Below are positions 29,194 through 39,145 of a stretch of DNA of 59,778 bases, one piece after another; the stretch's first letter is position 1; each line of letters starts with the position of its first letter. The notes below the pieces were generated by a model. It was not told the origin of the DNA. It worked only from the letters and a program-made list of their open reading frames with translations, and made no database searches. Origin of the DNA: Apilactobacillus apinorum (GTDB lineage Bacteria > Bacillota > Bacilli > Lactobacillales > Lactobacillaceae). The position numbers and the translations under genes were made by a program. The stretch lies in NCBI RefSeq assembly GCF_001281175.1, contig NZ_KQ440395.1:467094-526871 (forward strand), written 5' to 3'.

Positions 29194-31542
29194 TTGGAAG
29201 ATAATAGTTTAAAACAAGAAATTCATGATGTGTTAAAGAAGTTTTCCGGAAAAGAATTCTCTGTAGAACAACTTGCAGATGAATTAGGATATCACGGAGC
29301 GAACGCATTTAAATTAATCGTACAATCTCTTGCTGTATTAGAACGTGAAAAAACTGTTGTTGTCACAGAAAGCGGCAATTTCAAGTTAAACGCTCAAGGA
29401 GAAAAAATCGAGGGAACATTCCATGCTAATCCAAAAGGATTTGGATTTGTGAACTATGATGAAAACTTGGAAGATGCATTTATTGCACCTGACAATACCC
29501 TTCAAGCCATGAACGGTGATACTGTTGAAATTGAAATCGTTAAAAAGGCTGAACAAAACGCTGGTAAAGGACCAGAAGGAAAAGTTGTTAACATCGTTGA
29601 AAGACATTACGAACAAGTTGTTGGTGAATTCTTCAAGTCTGATGATGATAATGGATACTATGGTCAAATTAAGCTTAAAGAAAAGAAATTAATGAACTAC
29701 AAGTTCTACATTACTGGAGTTGGATTAAAGCCAACAGCTGGGGAAGTAATTACTGCTGAAATTACAGAATACCCAAGTCCAGATCATCCTGATTACATGG
29801 TCGGAATTGCCAAAGAAGTAATTGGTAGTGTTGATGACCCAGGAATTGATATTTTACAAATCGTGTACGCACATGAAATTCCTGCACAATTCCCAGAAGA
29901 TGTTTTACAAGAAGCCGATGCAATTCCTGAAGAAATTTCTGAAGAAGAAAAAGAGGGAAGAGAAGACATTACTGACCAAACATTGGTTACTATTGATGGG
30001 GAATCATCAAAGGATTTAGATGACGCGGTTACTGTATGGAAATTACCAAATGGAAACTATCATCTAGGTGTTCACATTGCTGATGTTTCTCACTATGTAA
30101 AACCTGGTAGTCTTTTGGATGAAGAAGCTTACAAACGTGGAACTTCTGTTTACCTAACAGATAGAGTTATTCCAATGTTACCAAGAAGATTATCAAACGG
30201 AATTTGTTCATTGAATGAAGGTCAACTTCGTCTATGTATGAGTTGTGATATGGAAATTAACCCTGCTGGTCAAGTTGTTAACCACAGCATTCACCCAAGT
30301 GTTATGAAGTCTAAAGCTCGTATGACTTACAAGGCTGTAAATGATATTTTAGAAGCTCATGATGAAAGCACTATGGATCGTTACAAAGACTTAGTTCCAA
30401 TGTTTGAAGAAATGGGCGAATTACACAAAATCTTGTACAAACAACGTCGTCGTCGTGGAGCAATTGATTTTGATGATAATGAAGCAGAAATCATTGTTGA
30501 TGAAAATGGTCATCCAATTGACATTAAGTTAAGAGTTCGTGGAACTGCTGAAAGAATGATTGAATCATTCATGTTAGCAGCTAACGAAACTGTTGCTGAA
30601 CACTATTGTAAAGCACATGCACCATTTATTTATCGTGTGCATGAAACTCCAGATGGAGAAAGAGTTAAGACTTTCTTCGAATTCCTAACTGCTTTTGGGG
30701 TAGAAGTTAAGGGTGATCCAGATCACTTAAAACCTAAGGTACTACAAAACGTTCTTCGTAAGGTTGCTGGTAAGCCAGAAGAACCAGCTGTATCAGTTAT
30801 GATGCTTAGAAGTTTAAAACAAGCTAGATATACTGACCAACCACTTGGTCACTTTGGTTTAGGAGCTGAGTTCTACACTCATTTCACTTCTCCAATTCGT
30901 AGATATCCAGATACTACTGTTCACCGTTTAATTCACCATTACGATGAAAATGGTATTAACAAGGAATCTAAAGCTAAATATGCTGGATTACTTGAAGAAA
31001 TTTCTGACCATTCTTCAAAGGCAGAACGTCGCTCAATTGATGCTGAACGTGATACTGATGCAATGAAGAAAGCTGAATTTATGGCTGATCACATCGGTGA
31101 AGAATTCGAAGCAACAGTTAGCTCAGTATTGAAGTTTGGTATGTTTATCGAACTTCCAAATACGGTTGAAGGTTTAGTTCATATTAGTAGAATGAAAGAT
31201 GACTACTACGAATATATTGAACAATACCTAGCACTTGTAGGTAGAAACACTCATAGAACTTACAAGATTGGACAACCAATTAAAGTTAAAGTTGTAAATG
31301 TTGATGTTGATCAAAGTGCAGTTGACTTTGATATTGTTAATCCTGAAGAAACACCAATGTCTAACATCAAGGCACCAAGTAGTTCGAATGGTGCACACGG
31401 TAGAAATAACCGTAATGGTGGTGGCCGTCGTAACAATAATCGTCGCAATGACAACAAAAATGGTAAGTTCAATCATAACCGTTCAAGAAACAATAACCGC
31501 AACGGTAGAAATAACAGAAACAACTCTAATTCAAGACATTAA
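29194..31542 (+). CDS. rnr: Ribonuclease R
   Basis: RNase R is a processive 3'-5' exoribonuclease that degrades structured RNA and, with SmpB-tmRNA, defective mRNA. The 782-residue protein has an N-terminal helix-turn-helix, cold-shock domains, the RNB catalytic core with DGESSKDLDDAV near 268-279 (active-site Asp cluster), SPIRRYPD, and an S1 domain (about 630-710). The last 55 residues are an Asn/Arg/Gly-rich basic tail, richer in Asn than the usual Lys-rich tail. The start is TTG after AAGGAGT. smpB follows 21 bases later. Confidence 0.95.
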   Translation: MEDNSLKQEIHDVLKKFSGKEFSVEQLADELGYHGANAFKLIVQSLAVLEREKTVVVTESGNFKLNAQGEKIEGTFHANPKGFGFVNYDENLEDAFIAPDNTLQAMNGDTVEIEIVKKAEQNAGKGPEGKVVNIVERHYEQVVGEFFKSDDDNGYYGQIKLKEKKLMNYKFYITGVGLKPTAGEVITAEITEYPSPDHPDYMVGIAKEVIGSVDDPGIDILQIVYAHEIPAQFPEDVLQEADAIPEEISEEEKEGREDITDQTLVTIDGESSKDLDDAVTVWKLPNGNYHLGVHIADVSHYVKPGSLLDEEAYKRGTSVYLTDRVIPMLPRRLSNGICSLNEGQLRLCMSCDMEINPAGQVVNHSIHPSVMKSKARMTYKAVNDILEAHDESTMDRYKDLVPMFEEMGELHKILYKQRRRRGAIDFDDNEAEIIVDENGHPIDIKLRVRGTAERMIESFMLAANETVAEHYCKAHAPFIYRVHETPDGERVKTFFEFLTAFGVEVKGDPDHLKPKVLQNVLRKVAGKPEEPAVSVMMLRSLKQARYTDQPLGHFGLGAEFYTHFTSPIRRYPDTTVHRLIHHYDENGINKESKAKYAGLLEEISDHSSKAERRSIDAERDTDAMKKAEFMADHIGEEFEATVSSVLKFGMFIELPNTVEGLVHISRMKDDYYEYIEQYLALVGRNTHRTYKIGQPIKVKVVNVDVDQSAVDFDIVNPEETPMSNIKAPSSSNGAHGRNNRNGGGRRNNNRRNDNKNGKFNHNRSRNNNRNGRNNRNNSNSRH

Positions 31543-31563
31543 TTGCTTGAGAGGTGATTGATA

Positions 31564-32037
31564 ATGGTTAAAAAGAAATCAACTAATAAAGATGATAACT
31601 TAATGGCTCAAAACCGAAAGGCACGACATGATTATCGAATTACCCAAACTTATGAAGCTGGAATTGCTTTAACTGGGACTGAAATCAAGTCTGTCCGAGC
31701 ACGCCGAGTTAATTTAAAAGATGGCTTTGCTCAAATAAGGGATGGTCAAGCTACTTTGATGAATATTCATATTAGTGAATATGAACAAGGTAATCAATTT
31801 AACCATGATCCACTAAGAAATCGAAAGTTGTTACTTCACAAACAAGAAATTAAAAGATTAGCGAAAGAAACAGATAAAAAGGGTGTGACAATTGTCCCTC
31901 TTAAGATGTACCTAAAAAAAGGTTTTGCTAAGGTTTTAATTGGTGTGGCTGAAGGTAAACATGAGTATGATAAGCGTGAGACAATGAAGAAACGTGATCA
32001 AGAACGTGAAATTTCTCGTGTGTTAAAACATTATTAA
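31564..32037 (+). CDS. smpB: SsrA-binding protein SmpB
   Basis: SmpB binds tmRNA and delivers it to stalled ribosomes. The 157-residue protein has the conserved core [26 protein letters not shown] and the C-terminal basic tail [19 protein letters not shown] at 31558 is only 1 base from GAGGTG, so the ATG at 31564 is chosen. The rnr-smpB pairing is conserved and functional. The tmRNA gene ssrA is not in the window. Confidence 0.95.
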   Translation: MVKKKSTNKDDNLMAQNRKARHDYRITQTYEAGIALTGTEIKSVRARRVNLKDGFAQIRDGQATLMNIHISEYEQGNQFNHDPLRNRKLLLHKQEIKRLAKETDKKGVTIVPLKMYLKKGFAKVLIGVAEGKHEYDKRETMKKRDQEREISRVLKHY

Positions 32038-32070
32038 AAGCGTCCTGCTATTGCAGAGACGCTTTTTTTT
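32037..32070 (+). terminator. terminator after smpB
   Basis: AAAAGCGTC and GACGCTTTT arms with an inner CTGC/GCAG stem, then a T run. The T run overlaps the ung -35 element. Confidence 0.88.
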
Positions 32071-32098
32071 TGCAATGTTAAATTATCTTGAATATGAT
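32070..32098 (+). promoter_or_regulatory. ung-pta-tsaE promoter
   Basis: TTGCAA (32070-32075), 17 bases, TATGAT (32093-32098), just before the ung Shine-Dalgarno. Confidence 0.55.
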
Positions 32099-32122
32099 AA
32101 AATTGATATAGAGGTGGTTATC

Positions 32123-32812
32123 GTGAAACCGTTTATTCATAATGACTGGTGGGAAGTATTACAACCAGAATTTGAAAAAGAATATTATCAAGACTTACGT
32201 AAATTTCTATTAAATGAATATGAACACGAAACAATTCATCCTAATGCGACGCAAATTTTTGAAGCATTTGAATGGACACCTTTTTCGAAGGTGAAAGTAG
32301 TGATATTAGGTCAAGATCCTTATCATGAACCCCATCAAGCACATGGATTGAGTTTTTCAGTCTTGCCAGGGGTGAAGATTCCGCCTTCACTAAGAAACAT
32401 ATATAAAGAATTACAATCAGATTTAGGGGTAACACCAGTTAATCATGGTTATTTAGAAAAGTGGGCAAAACAAGGCGTATTATTGTTGAACTCTGTTTTA
32501 ACTGTGAGGGATGGTGTCGCATACTCACATAAATCCAAGGGGTGGGAACGATTGACAGATACAGCGATTGCTAAGTTATCTGAAAGACCTGAACCAGTTG
32601 TATTTATATTATGGGGACGAGCTGCACGAGATAAGATTAAGCTGATCGATACGGATACCAATATTGTAATTGAATCAGCTCATCCAAGTCCTTTATCAGC
32701 ACATCGCGGATTTTTTGGTTCAAAGCCATTTTCCAAGACAAATAAAGCACTAGAAGCCATGGGAGAACAACCAATTGATTGGCAATTACCAGAACATGTT
32801 AACAACCAATAG
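32123..32812 (+). CDS. ung: Uracil-DNA glycosylase
   Basis: Ung removes uracil from DNA. Family 1 motifs are complete: [18 protein letters not shown] (water-activating motif) and [12 protein letters not shown] (DNA-intercalating loop). An ATG at 32051 lies inside the smpB terminator and ahead of the promoter, so the GTG at 32123 behind GAGGTGG is chosen, giving 229 residues, the normal length. pta follows 11 bases later. Confidence 0.95.
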   Translation: MKPFIHNDWWEVLQPEFEKEYYQDLRKFLLNEYEHETIHPNATQIFEAFEWTPFSKVKVVILGQDPYHEPHQAHGLSFSVLPGVKIPPSLRNIYKELQSDLGVTPVNHGYLEKWAKQGVLLLNSVLTVRDGVAYSHKSKGWERLTDTAIAKLSERPEPVVFILWGRAARDKIKLIDTDTNIVIESAHPSPLSAHRGFFGSKPFSKTNKALEAMGEQPIDWQLPEHVNNQ

Positions 32813-32823
32813 GAGGAAGTAAG

Positions 32824-33789
32824 ATGAGTTTATTAGATGAATTAAAAGCAAAAATTAGTGGATTAGACAAACGTATTGTCTTTCCAGAAGGTGAAGACAT
32901 TAGAATTATTGAAGCAGCAAGTCGATTAGCCAATGAAGGAATTATCAAACCAGTTCTTTTGGGTAATCCACAAGCAATTCAAAATAATGCGGATAACTTT
33001 GATATTTCCAAAATCGAAATTATCGATATTGAAAATTATCCACAAGCAGATTTCGAAGAAATGTTGGATTCGTTAGAAGAACGCCGTAATGGTAAAAATA
33101 CGCGAGAAGATTTAGCTGGATGGTTAAAGGACCCTAACTACTTCGGTACTATGTTAGTTTACATGGATAAAGCAGATGGAATGGTCTCAGGGGCTGCTCA
33201 TGCTACTGGAGATACAGTTAGACCAGCATTACAAATTATTAAAACTCAAGAAGGAATGCGTCGTATTTCAGGTTCATTCTTAATGCAAAAGGGTGATACT
33301 AGATACATTTTTGCTGATTGTGCTATTAACATCGAGTTAGATGCACAAGGTATGCTTGAAGTAGCTAAACAAAGTGTAATTACTGCTAAACAATTTAACA
33401 TTGATCCAAAAGTGGCATTCTTAAGTTTCTCAACTAAGGGATCTGCTAAGGGTGAAATGGTATCTAAAGTGCAAGAAGCTGCTGAAATGGCTAAAACTGA
33501 ATTAGATGTTCCATCTGATGGTGAACTTCAATTTGATGCTGCATTAGTGCAAGAAGTTGCTGATAAAAAAGCACCAGGATCAGATGTTGCTGGTCAAGCA
33601 AACGTCTTTGTATTCCCTGAATTACAATCTGGAAACATTGGATACAAAATTGCTCAACGTCTAGGTGGTTTTGAAGCCTTTGGACCATTATTACAAGGTT
33701 TGGCTAAACCAGTTTCTGATTTATCACGTGGTTGTGTTGCAGAAGATGTATACAACGTTGCTATTATTAATGCAATTCAATCTCTATAA
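32824..33789 (+). CDS. pta: Phosphate acetyltransferase
   Basis: Pta interconverts acetyl-CoA and acetyl phosphate. In phosphoketolase fermentation it can run toward acetyl-CoA for ethanol formation. The 321-residue protein is the short form without the N-terminal DRTGG domain; it begins RIVFPEGEDIRI and has MVSGAAHATGDTVRPALQI and the C-terminal RGCVAEDVYNVAIINA. GGAGG precedes the ATG. The order ung-pta-tsaE is conserved in lactobacilli. Confidence 0.95.
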   Translation: MSLLDELKAKISGLDKRIVFPEGEDIRIIEAASRLANEGIIKPVLLGNPQAIQNNADNFDISKIEIIDIENYPQADFEEMLDSLEERRNGKNTREDLAGWLKDPNYFGTMLVYMDKADGMVSGAAHATGDTVRPALQIIKTQEGMRRISGSFLMQKGDTRYIFADCAINIELDAQGMLEVAKQSVITAKQFNIDPKVAFLSFSTKGSAKGEMVSKVQEAAEMAKTELDVPSDGELQFDAALVQEVADKKAPGSDVAGQANVFVFPELQSGNIGYKIAQRLGGFEAFGPLLQGLAKPVSDLSRGCVAEDVYNVAIINAIQSL

Positions 33790-33804
33790 TTGGAGGTGTC
33801 TTCT

Positions 33805-34278
33805 TTGATTACAATTAATGTTGAATCACCAGAAGAAACTCAATCTTACGGTGAAAAAATTGCTGAATTTTTAGAACCAAAAGATGTAATCTTGTTGGAT
33901 GGGGACTTAGGTGCAGGTAAAACTACTTTCACCAAGGGTCTCGCAAAGGGATTAGGCATCAAGAGAAACATTAAAAGCCCAACTTTTACGATTATTCGTG
34001 AATATCAAGGTGGTCGTCTACCGCTATATCATATGGACATTTACCGTTTAGATGATGGTAGTGGGGATGAATTAGGATTAGAAGAATATTTCAATGGTGA
34101 TGGTGTAAACGTAATTGAATGGTCCGAATTTATTTCTGATCAATTGCCAAGCGATTACTTAAAAATTATCTTTAGAAGAGACGATGAGAAAGGAACAGAC
34201 TTTAGAACTATTCAGTTTGAACCTAAAGGAACCCGTTTCAAAAAAATTGTGGATAAAGTTTTTCCACAAGGGGATTAA
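33805..34278 (+). CDS. tsaE: tRNA threonylcarbamoyladenosine biosynthesis ATPase TsaE
   Basis: TsaE is the small ATPase that acts with TsaB and TsaD in t6A modification of ANN-decoding tRNAs. The P-loop is GDLGAGKTTFTKGLA and the family segment SPTFTIIREY follows. An in-frame TTG at 33790 overlaps the Shine-Dalgarno; the TTG at 33805 is 6 bases after GGAGGTG and is preferred (157 residues). TsaB/TsaD are not in the window. Confidence 0.93.
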   Translation: MITINVESPEETQSYGEKIAEFLEPKDVILLDGDLGAGKTTFTKGLAKGLGIKRNIKSPTFTIIREYQGGRLPLYHMDIYRLDDGSGDELGLEEYFNGDGVNVIEWSEFISDQLPSDYLKIIFRRDDEKGTDFRTIQFEPKGTRFKKIVDKVFPQGD

Positions 34279-34279
34279 T

Positions 34280-34780
34280 ATGACCAATTTAGTCGTTAGA
34301 AGGGCAATGCCTGAGGATGCGCAAAAGTTTATTGACTTATTAACAGCTTTAAAACAAGAATCTGATTCATTCACGATTGATCCGGATTTAGGTACATTAC
34401 CATTAGATGAACAAGCTAGAGAGATTATGTTAGTAAATCAGACTAGAAGTTTTTTAATCGGTTTAGCAGAGTTAGATGACCAAGTAGTGGGGATGGTTCA
34501 AGTTCAAGAAATCAATGATTCAGGAATTGGCGAACTAGGAATTGCTGTGATAAATAAATACAGTCATAATGGTATCGGCACCCAATTAATGGATTTTATG
34601 ATTGATTGGGCAACATACGAAAGTAACTTATCCACATTATCCTTGGTTGTTAAAAAAACTAACCAACATGCAATTAATCTTTATCAACATTGTGGATTTG
34701 AAATCACAAAGAAAAGAATATTGAACGCACGTGGTGGATTTAATTCTACTTTTGAATTTAAATACACCATAAAAAAATAA
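34280..34780 (+). CDS. GNAT family N-acetyltransferase
   Basis: The 166-residue protein has a GNAT fold: N-terminal VVRRAMPEDAQKF, the acetyl-CoA loop region GIAVINKYSHNGIGTQLMDFMI (R/Q-x-x-G-x-G/A variant) and the C-terminal NQHAINLYQHCGFEI. The substrate is unknown. It begins 1 base after tsaE and is translated with it. In other Firmicutes rimI sits near tsaE, but here the sequence does not allow calling it RimI. Confidence 0.8.
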   Translation: MTNLVVRRAMPEDAQKFIDLLTALKQESDSFTIDPDLGTLPLDEQAREIMLVNQTRSFLIGLAELDDQVVGMVQVQEINDSGIGELGIAVINKYSHNGIGTQLMDFMIDWATYESNLSTLSLVVKKTNQHAINLYQHCGFEITKKRILNARGGFNSTFEFKYTIKK

Positions 34781-34806
34781 GTATCCGATGGGATACTTAT
34801 TTTTTT
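34776..34806. terminator. bidirectional terminator GNAT/exonuclease
   Basis: AAATAAGTATCC and GGATACTTATTT with GATG loop, flanked by A and T runs. Confidence 0.9.
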
Positions 34807-35333
34807 AGTCTGATATAGCTTTTAATTTGTTCATCGTCAAAATGTTCTTGTTGATAAATCAAGATATTAGCACAAGCTAAACTGTCATCTAATGCATTAT
34901 GATGGTGATCTAAAGTAATTCCTAAGTAATCACAAACTGTGTTTAGTTTGTGGTTAGGAAATTCTGGGAAAAAGTACTTACAAGTTTTGACGGTGTCTAA
35001 AGTCTGATAAATAGGGATGGTTAAATCATATCTTAGAAGACTTTTAGAAAGCACCGAGTTATCAAAGGCGTTATTGTGAGCAATTACTAGTTGATCCTTG
35101 GTAAAAAATTGCTTAATGATTTTCCATACCTCTGGAAAAGTGGGGGCATCAATTACGTCTTCTTCACTAATTCCATGAATTTGTGTGTTTCGGTAGTTAA
35201 ATTCTACCTCAGGGTTGATTAGTGTATAGAACTCATCAACAATTTGGTTGTCTCTTACGACAGTTAGAGCAAGTGAGCAGGCGCTATCTCGTTGATTATT
35301 GGCTGTTTCAAAGTCGATTGCTACAAAGTTCAT
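34797..35333 (-). CDS. DnaQ-like 3'-5' exonuclease (DEDDh)
   Basis: The 178-residue protein has all three exonuclease motifs: Exo I VAIDFETA near the N-terminus, Exo II HNNAFDNSVL and Exo III HNALDDSLACA with the DEDDh histidine. It resembles the stand-alone epsilon-like exonucleases of lactobacilli; whether it proofreads or acts in repair is unknown. The frame extends 36 codons upstream, but AAAGGAT sits just before the ATG at 35333. It is divergent from murB. Confidence 0.85.
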   Translation of the reverse strand: MNFVAIDFETANNQRDSACSLALTVVRDNQIVDEFYTLINPEVEFNYRNTQIHGISEEDVIDAPTFPEVWKIIKQFFTKDQLVIAHNNAFDNSVLSKSLLRYDLTIPIYQTLDTVKTCKYFFPEFPNHKLNTVCDYLGITLDHHHNALDDSLACANILIYQQEHFDDEQIKSYIRLKK

Positions 35334-35443
35334 TATTAGTATCCTTTCGTTGTTTCTGTTACGATTATAACATGGTATAAGTATGGGCTCTCGTGGTAAA
35401 ATTATATTATCAGATAAATTATGAATTAAGGGAAATGACAAAT

Positions 35444-36319
35444 ATGGAAAAAATCAAAATCGTAAAAAACGAATCACTATCTAAATATACATTCACTAAA
35501 ACTGGTGGTCCTGCAGATTTAATTGCATTTCCAAAGGATATTAAAGAAGTTCAATCACTATTAATAATGGCAAAAGAACAACAATTGCCCATCACAGTAT
35601 TAGGTAACGCTAGTAACCTAATTATAAAAGATGGAGGAATTCGCGGTTTAGTAATTATTTTAACCGATATGAACAAGATTATTTCAAATGGTGAATATAT
35701 AATTGCCCAAGCGGGAGCTCGTTACATTGACACTACCATCGTTGCTCAACAAAACGGGTTGAGTGGATTAGAATTCGCCGCAGGAATTCCTGGAAGTGTT
35801 GGTGGAGCGGTATATATGAATGCCGGTGCTTATGGCGGCGAAACTGCTGAAGTAATTGATACTGTAACGGTATTAACACCAGAAAATGAAATCAAAATTT
35901 TTAATAATGATGAATTAGAATTTGGATACAGACACAGTTTAATTCAAGAACAAAACGATATTGTTTTAGAAGCTAGTTTTAAATTAGTTCCTGGTGATAA
36001 AGAAAAAATCCAAGCTAAGATGGATGAATTAAACGAATTAAGAGCTTCAAAGCAACCGTTAGAATTACCATCATGTGGAAGTGTGTTTAAACGCCCAGAG
36101 GGATACTTCGCAGGGAAGTTAATCCACGACGCTGGATTACAAGGATATCAATCGGGAGGAGCACAAGTATCAACTAAACATGCAGGATTTATTGTAAACG
36201 TTGATCATGCAACTGCAACTGATTACTTAAATGTAATTAAACATGTTCAAGAAACAGTTTATAAACAAAATCAAGTTCATTTGGAAACAGAAGTGAGAAT
36301 TATAGGACAAGACAAATAG
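35444..36319 (+). CDS. murB: UDP-N-acetylenolpyruvoylglucosamine reductase
   Basis: MurB reduces the enolpyruvyl group to lactate with FAD and NADPH in peptidoglycan precursor synthesis. The 291-residue protein has [16 protein letters not shown], the FAD motif [37 protein letters not shown] and the catalytic Ser in SCGSVFKRP. Of ATG codons at 35435 and 35444, the latter has 10-base spacing from AAGGGA and is chosen. An antiporter gene follows 11 bases later. Confidence 0.94.
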   Translation: MEKIKIVKNESLSKYTFTKTGGPADLIAFPKDIKEVQSLLIMAKEQQLPITVLGNASNLIIKDGGIRGLVIILTDMNKIISNGEYIIAQAGARYIDTTIVAQQNGLSGLEFAAGIPGSVGGAVYMNAGAYGGETAEVIDTVTVLTPENEIKIFNNDELEFGYRHSLIQEQNDIVLEASFKLVPGDKEKIQAKMDELNELRASKQPLELPSCGSVFKRPEGYFAGKLIHDAGLQGYQSGGAQVSTKHAGFIVNVDHATATDYLNVIKHVQETVYKQNQVHLETEVRIIGQDK

Positions 36320-36330
36320 GGGGATTATGA

Positions 36331-38295
36331 ATGCAGCTCATTGAAATTATTCTAATATTAACAGGATTACTACTACTATCAACAGCGGTTAATCATTATA
36401 TTAAAGCAATTCCAGTTAGTTTAATTCAAGTCGTTTTTGGAATTGGATTGGCATTAATTGGTAACTTTAGTATTAATTTAAGTACTGATTGGTTTTTACT
36501 CTTATTCATTGCACCGTTATTATTCAATGACGGAAGACGTTTTCCAAAAGGAGAACTATGGGAATTAAGATGGCCAATCTTTGCTAACGCCATTATTTTA
36601 GTATTTATCACAATGACATTAGGTGGGATTTTAATTTATAAATTAATTCCATCGATGCCATTACCTGTTGCATTTTCATTAGCTGCAATTTTATCACCAA
36701 CAGATCCGATTGCCGTTGAATCAATTGCAAAGAAGGTTAGACTACCTAAAAACATTTTGCATTTGGTTAATGGTGAAAGTTTAATCAATGATGCAAGTGG
36801 ATTGATTGGTTTTAAATATGCTGTAGCTGCTACAGTATATGGAACTTTCTCAATTAAAAATGCGGTCGGAGACTTTTTCTACATTAGTTTGATTGGAGCA
36901 ATCGTTGGGATTGTGACAATGTTAGTAATTTCATTAGTCAGAAAATGGTTGTATAAAAACGGGTTAACAAACATTGTGTTTAACGTTGTGCTACAAGTAT
37001 TATCACCATTTGCTATCTACTTATTGGCAGAAGATTACTTCCATTCATCAGGTGTAATCGCTGTTGTAACAGCCGGAATTGTTTATCATGTATACAACGA
37101 TTCAACTCTTGCTTCATCAGCAGAATTACAACTAATTAGTGAACAATCTTGGAACCTAATTGTTTACCTGCTAAATGGAATCGTATTTTTAATCTTAGGA
37201 ATTGAGCTACCATTCGCAATGGAAGCCGTTATCAATGAAATTAAGTTTAATACTTTCCAATCCATTGCATATGCAGTTGTGACTTGGTTAATAATTTTAA
37301 TAATTAGAATTGTTTGGATTTTATTATATGAAATTTGTCATAACTTAATTACGACCAAAAAAGTGGGCCCAGTTGACATTCGAACAGCTAACATTGTTGG
37401 TTTTTCAGGTGTTAGAGGGGCAATTACAATGGCTGGGATTTTATCGATTCCATTGATTACAGCTCAAAATGAAGCTTTCCCAGACCGTGAATTAGTTCTA
37501 TTCATAGCATCAATTGTAATTGTATTAAGTTTATTAGCAGCAGTAATTGTCTTACCAATTTTGGCAAAAAACGATCATGTTGTTGAATACAATAATGATA
37601 ACCATTGGAACGAAGAAAAAGCTCGTATCTATGTTTTAAATTATGTAATCGATGAAATTAAAAAGATGGACCACACAGATAAACATATTGGAAACATCTT
37701 GATTGACCAATGTGAATTGATGATTAAACAATTATCATCAATTAAGCCTGATGAGGTTGAAAAAAGTATTCGTGCATTAGCAGTTGGATATGAACATCAA
37801 GCTGTTAGAAAGCTTGTTGCACAGGGCATATTAACTAAAAAAGAAGCGAACGCGGTTAACTATCAAATTAACCATCGTGAATTAAAAACACTGGTTGCAT
37901 TTAACCAATATAATATTCGTTTAGAAATTATTTCAGCTATTCAAACAACCAAACTATGGCTATTTAGACAACGTTCTGATAAGGAACAAAAGCTAAAAAT
38001 GCAAAAAGCATTAATCTTGGTTAATGAATATACTGTTAAGATGTTGAAACAGTTAGGTGATTCAGAAGTAGTAAATGCGATTGTAGATGAGTATACTAAC
38101 TTTGATATGGCCTTAAGAACCAGATCACTAGACTACAATAAATACTACCGAATCGCTAAAGAACGAGAATTAGAAGCACAAAGAAAAGCGATTCATGAAT
38201 TATTGATAAACGATAAAATTAGCATTGAGTTAGCCTCTAAGTTACGTCAAGAAGTTAACTATGTTGAAAATCAAGAATTAAGTTCAGATGAATAA
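36331..38295 (+). CDS. Cation:proton antiporter, CPA1 (NhaP-like) family
   Basis: About 12 transmembrane helices occupy residues 1-415, with the family motifs SPTDPIAVESIAKK and NGESLINDASG, which contain the ion-binding acidic residues. A cytoplasmic tail of about 235 charged residues follows and is probably regulatory. Total length is 654. It likely exchanges Na+ or K+ for protons. It is downstream of murB, probably the same transcript, and ends at a terminator shared with the convergent DUF1361 gene. Confidence 0.88.
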   Translation: MQLIEIILILTGLLLLSTAVNHYIKAIPVSLIQVVFGIGLALIGNFSINLSTDWFLLLFIAPLLFNDGRRFPKGELWELRWPIFANAIILVFITMTLGGILIYKLIPSMPLPVAFSLAAILSPTDPIAVESIAKKVRLPKNILHLVNGESLINDASGLIGFKYAVAATVYGTFSIKNAVGDFFYISLIGAIVGIVTMLVISLVRKWLYKNGLTNIVFNVVLQVLSPFAIYLLAEDYFHSSGVIAVVTAGIVYHVYNDSTLASSAELQLISEQSWNLIVYLLNGIVFLILGIELPFAMEAVINEIKFNTFQSIAYAVVTWLIILIIRIVWILLYEICHNLITTKKVGPVDIRTANIVGFSGVRGAITMAGILSIPLITAQNEAFPDRELVLFIASIVIVLSLLAAVIVLPILAKNDHVVEYNNDNHWNEEKARIYVLNYVIDEIKKMDHTDKHIGNILIDQCELMIKQLSSIKPDEVEKSIRALAVGYEHQAVRKLVAQGILTKKEANAVNYQINHRELKTLVAFNQYNIRLEIISAIQTTKLWLFRQRSDKEQKLKMQKALILVNEYTVKMLKQLGDSEVVNAIVDEYTNFDMALRTRSLDYNKYYRIAKERELEAQRKAIHELLINDKISIELASKLRQEVNYVENQELSSDE

Positions 38296-38296
38296 T

Positions 38297-38328
38297 AAAA
38301 AGAGCATCCATTTACGGATGCTCTTTTT
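38297..38328. terminator. bidirectional terminator antiporter/DUF1361
   Basis: AAAAAGAGCATCC and GGATGCTCTTTTT arms with ATTTAC loop. Confidence 0.92.
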
Positions 38329-38989
38329 ATTTATGTTCTTCATCTTTTGCGTCTTTAATGATTAGGTATAAAATCCAATATACGAATGATTGAACAATCG
38401 TTAAGATGACAACGAATACAAGCATTTTAGGTGTCCACATTTCACTTAGTTGTTTAATGACTAAGCGGGGAGAAAGTAGTAAGTATACGGTATGGAAACG
38501 AAGGAAGCGACCAACATAGATACCGATAGATGCAATGACATTTAAGATTAAAATGATAAATACTTTGAAAGGTTTAGATTTAATTGAGAAGAATGCGCAA
38601 CTACGGTTAACAATTTGAAATTGTCCATAAAACCCAATTAATGAGCAACCCAGTGCACTAATTAGTAGGTAAGCATAATTAATCCACATCGTAGTAGATA
38701 ATCGTAATAGACCGTTAGGAGCGTATGGTTGTAGTAGCGTTAAATGAAATAAGTCGGTTAGTAGGTATGGCGCATTTGGGTAAAATACTAGCCAAAGAAC
38801 TAGTATAGGCCAGAATATCCATGACTTTTCAACGTACTTATTAGTAAGCTCTAAACTTAGCTCAATTGGAATATATCCTAAAATTGTATTTAATACTAAG
38901 AATGTAAATGGTGGTTTGACCATTACAAAAAGAAAAATAATCCATAAAATAAATATTAGGCGTACTTGCCAACGAACGTTTTTAAACAT
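38327..38989 (-). CDS. DUF1361 membrane protein
   Basis: The protein is 220 residues from the ATG at 38989 (the TTG at 39004 overlaps the AGGAG). It has about six transmembrane helices and the DUF1361 features LGYIPIELS and WLVFYPNAPYLLTDLFHL. The function of the family is unknown; it is widespread in lactobacilli and streptococci. It is divergent from cdaA and convergent with the antiporter gene. Confidence 0.8.
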   Translation of the reverse strand: MFKNVRWQVRLIFILWIIFLFVMVKPPFTFLVLNTILGYIPIELSLELTNKYVEKSWIFWPILVLWLVFYPNAPYLLTDLFHLTLLQPYAPNGLLRLSTTMWINYAYLLISALGCSLIGFYGQFQIVNRSCAFFSIKSKPFKVFIILILNVIASIGIYVGRFLRFHTVYLLLSPRLVIKQLSEMWTPKMLVFVVILTIVQSFVYWILYLIIKDAKDEEHK

Positions 38990-39042
38990 ACTTATGCTCC
39001 TCAAGTTTATATATATTCATTTTAACGCTTAAAACTTAATTA

Positions 39043-39070
39043 TTGAACAATTATTGCTTAAAAAATATAA
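39043..39070 (+). promoter_or_regulatory. cdaA operon promoter
   Basis: TTGAAC (39043-39048), 16 bases, TATAAT (39065-39070). A second TATAAT at 39108-39113 lacks a good -35. Confidence 0.5.
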
Positions 39071-39145
39071 TCAATATTATATACCTAAAAATATGACATA
39101 ATCAGTGATATAATGAATAGTATGAATTATATTGGAGGAATAGAT

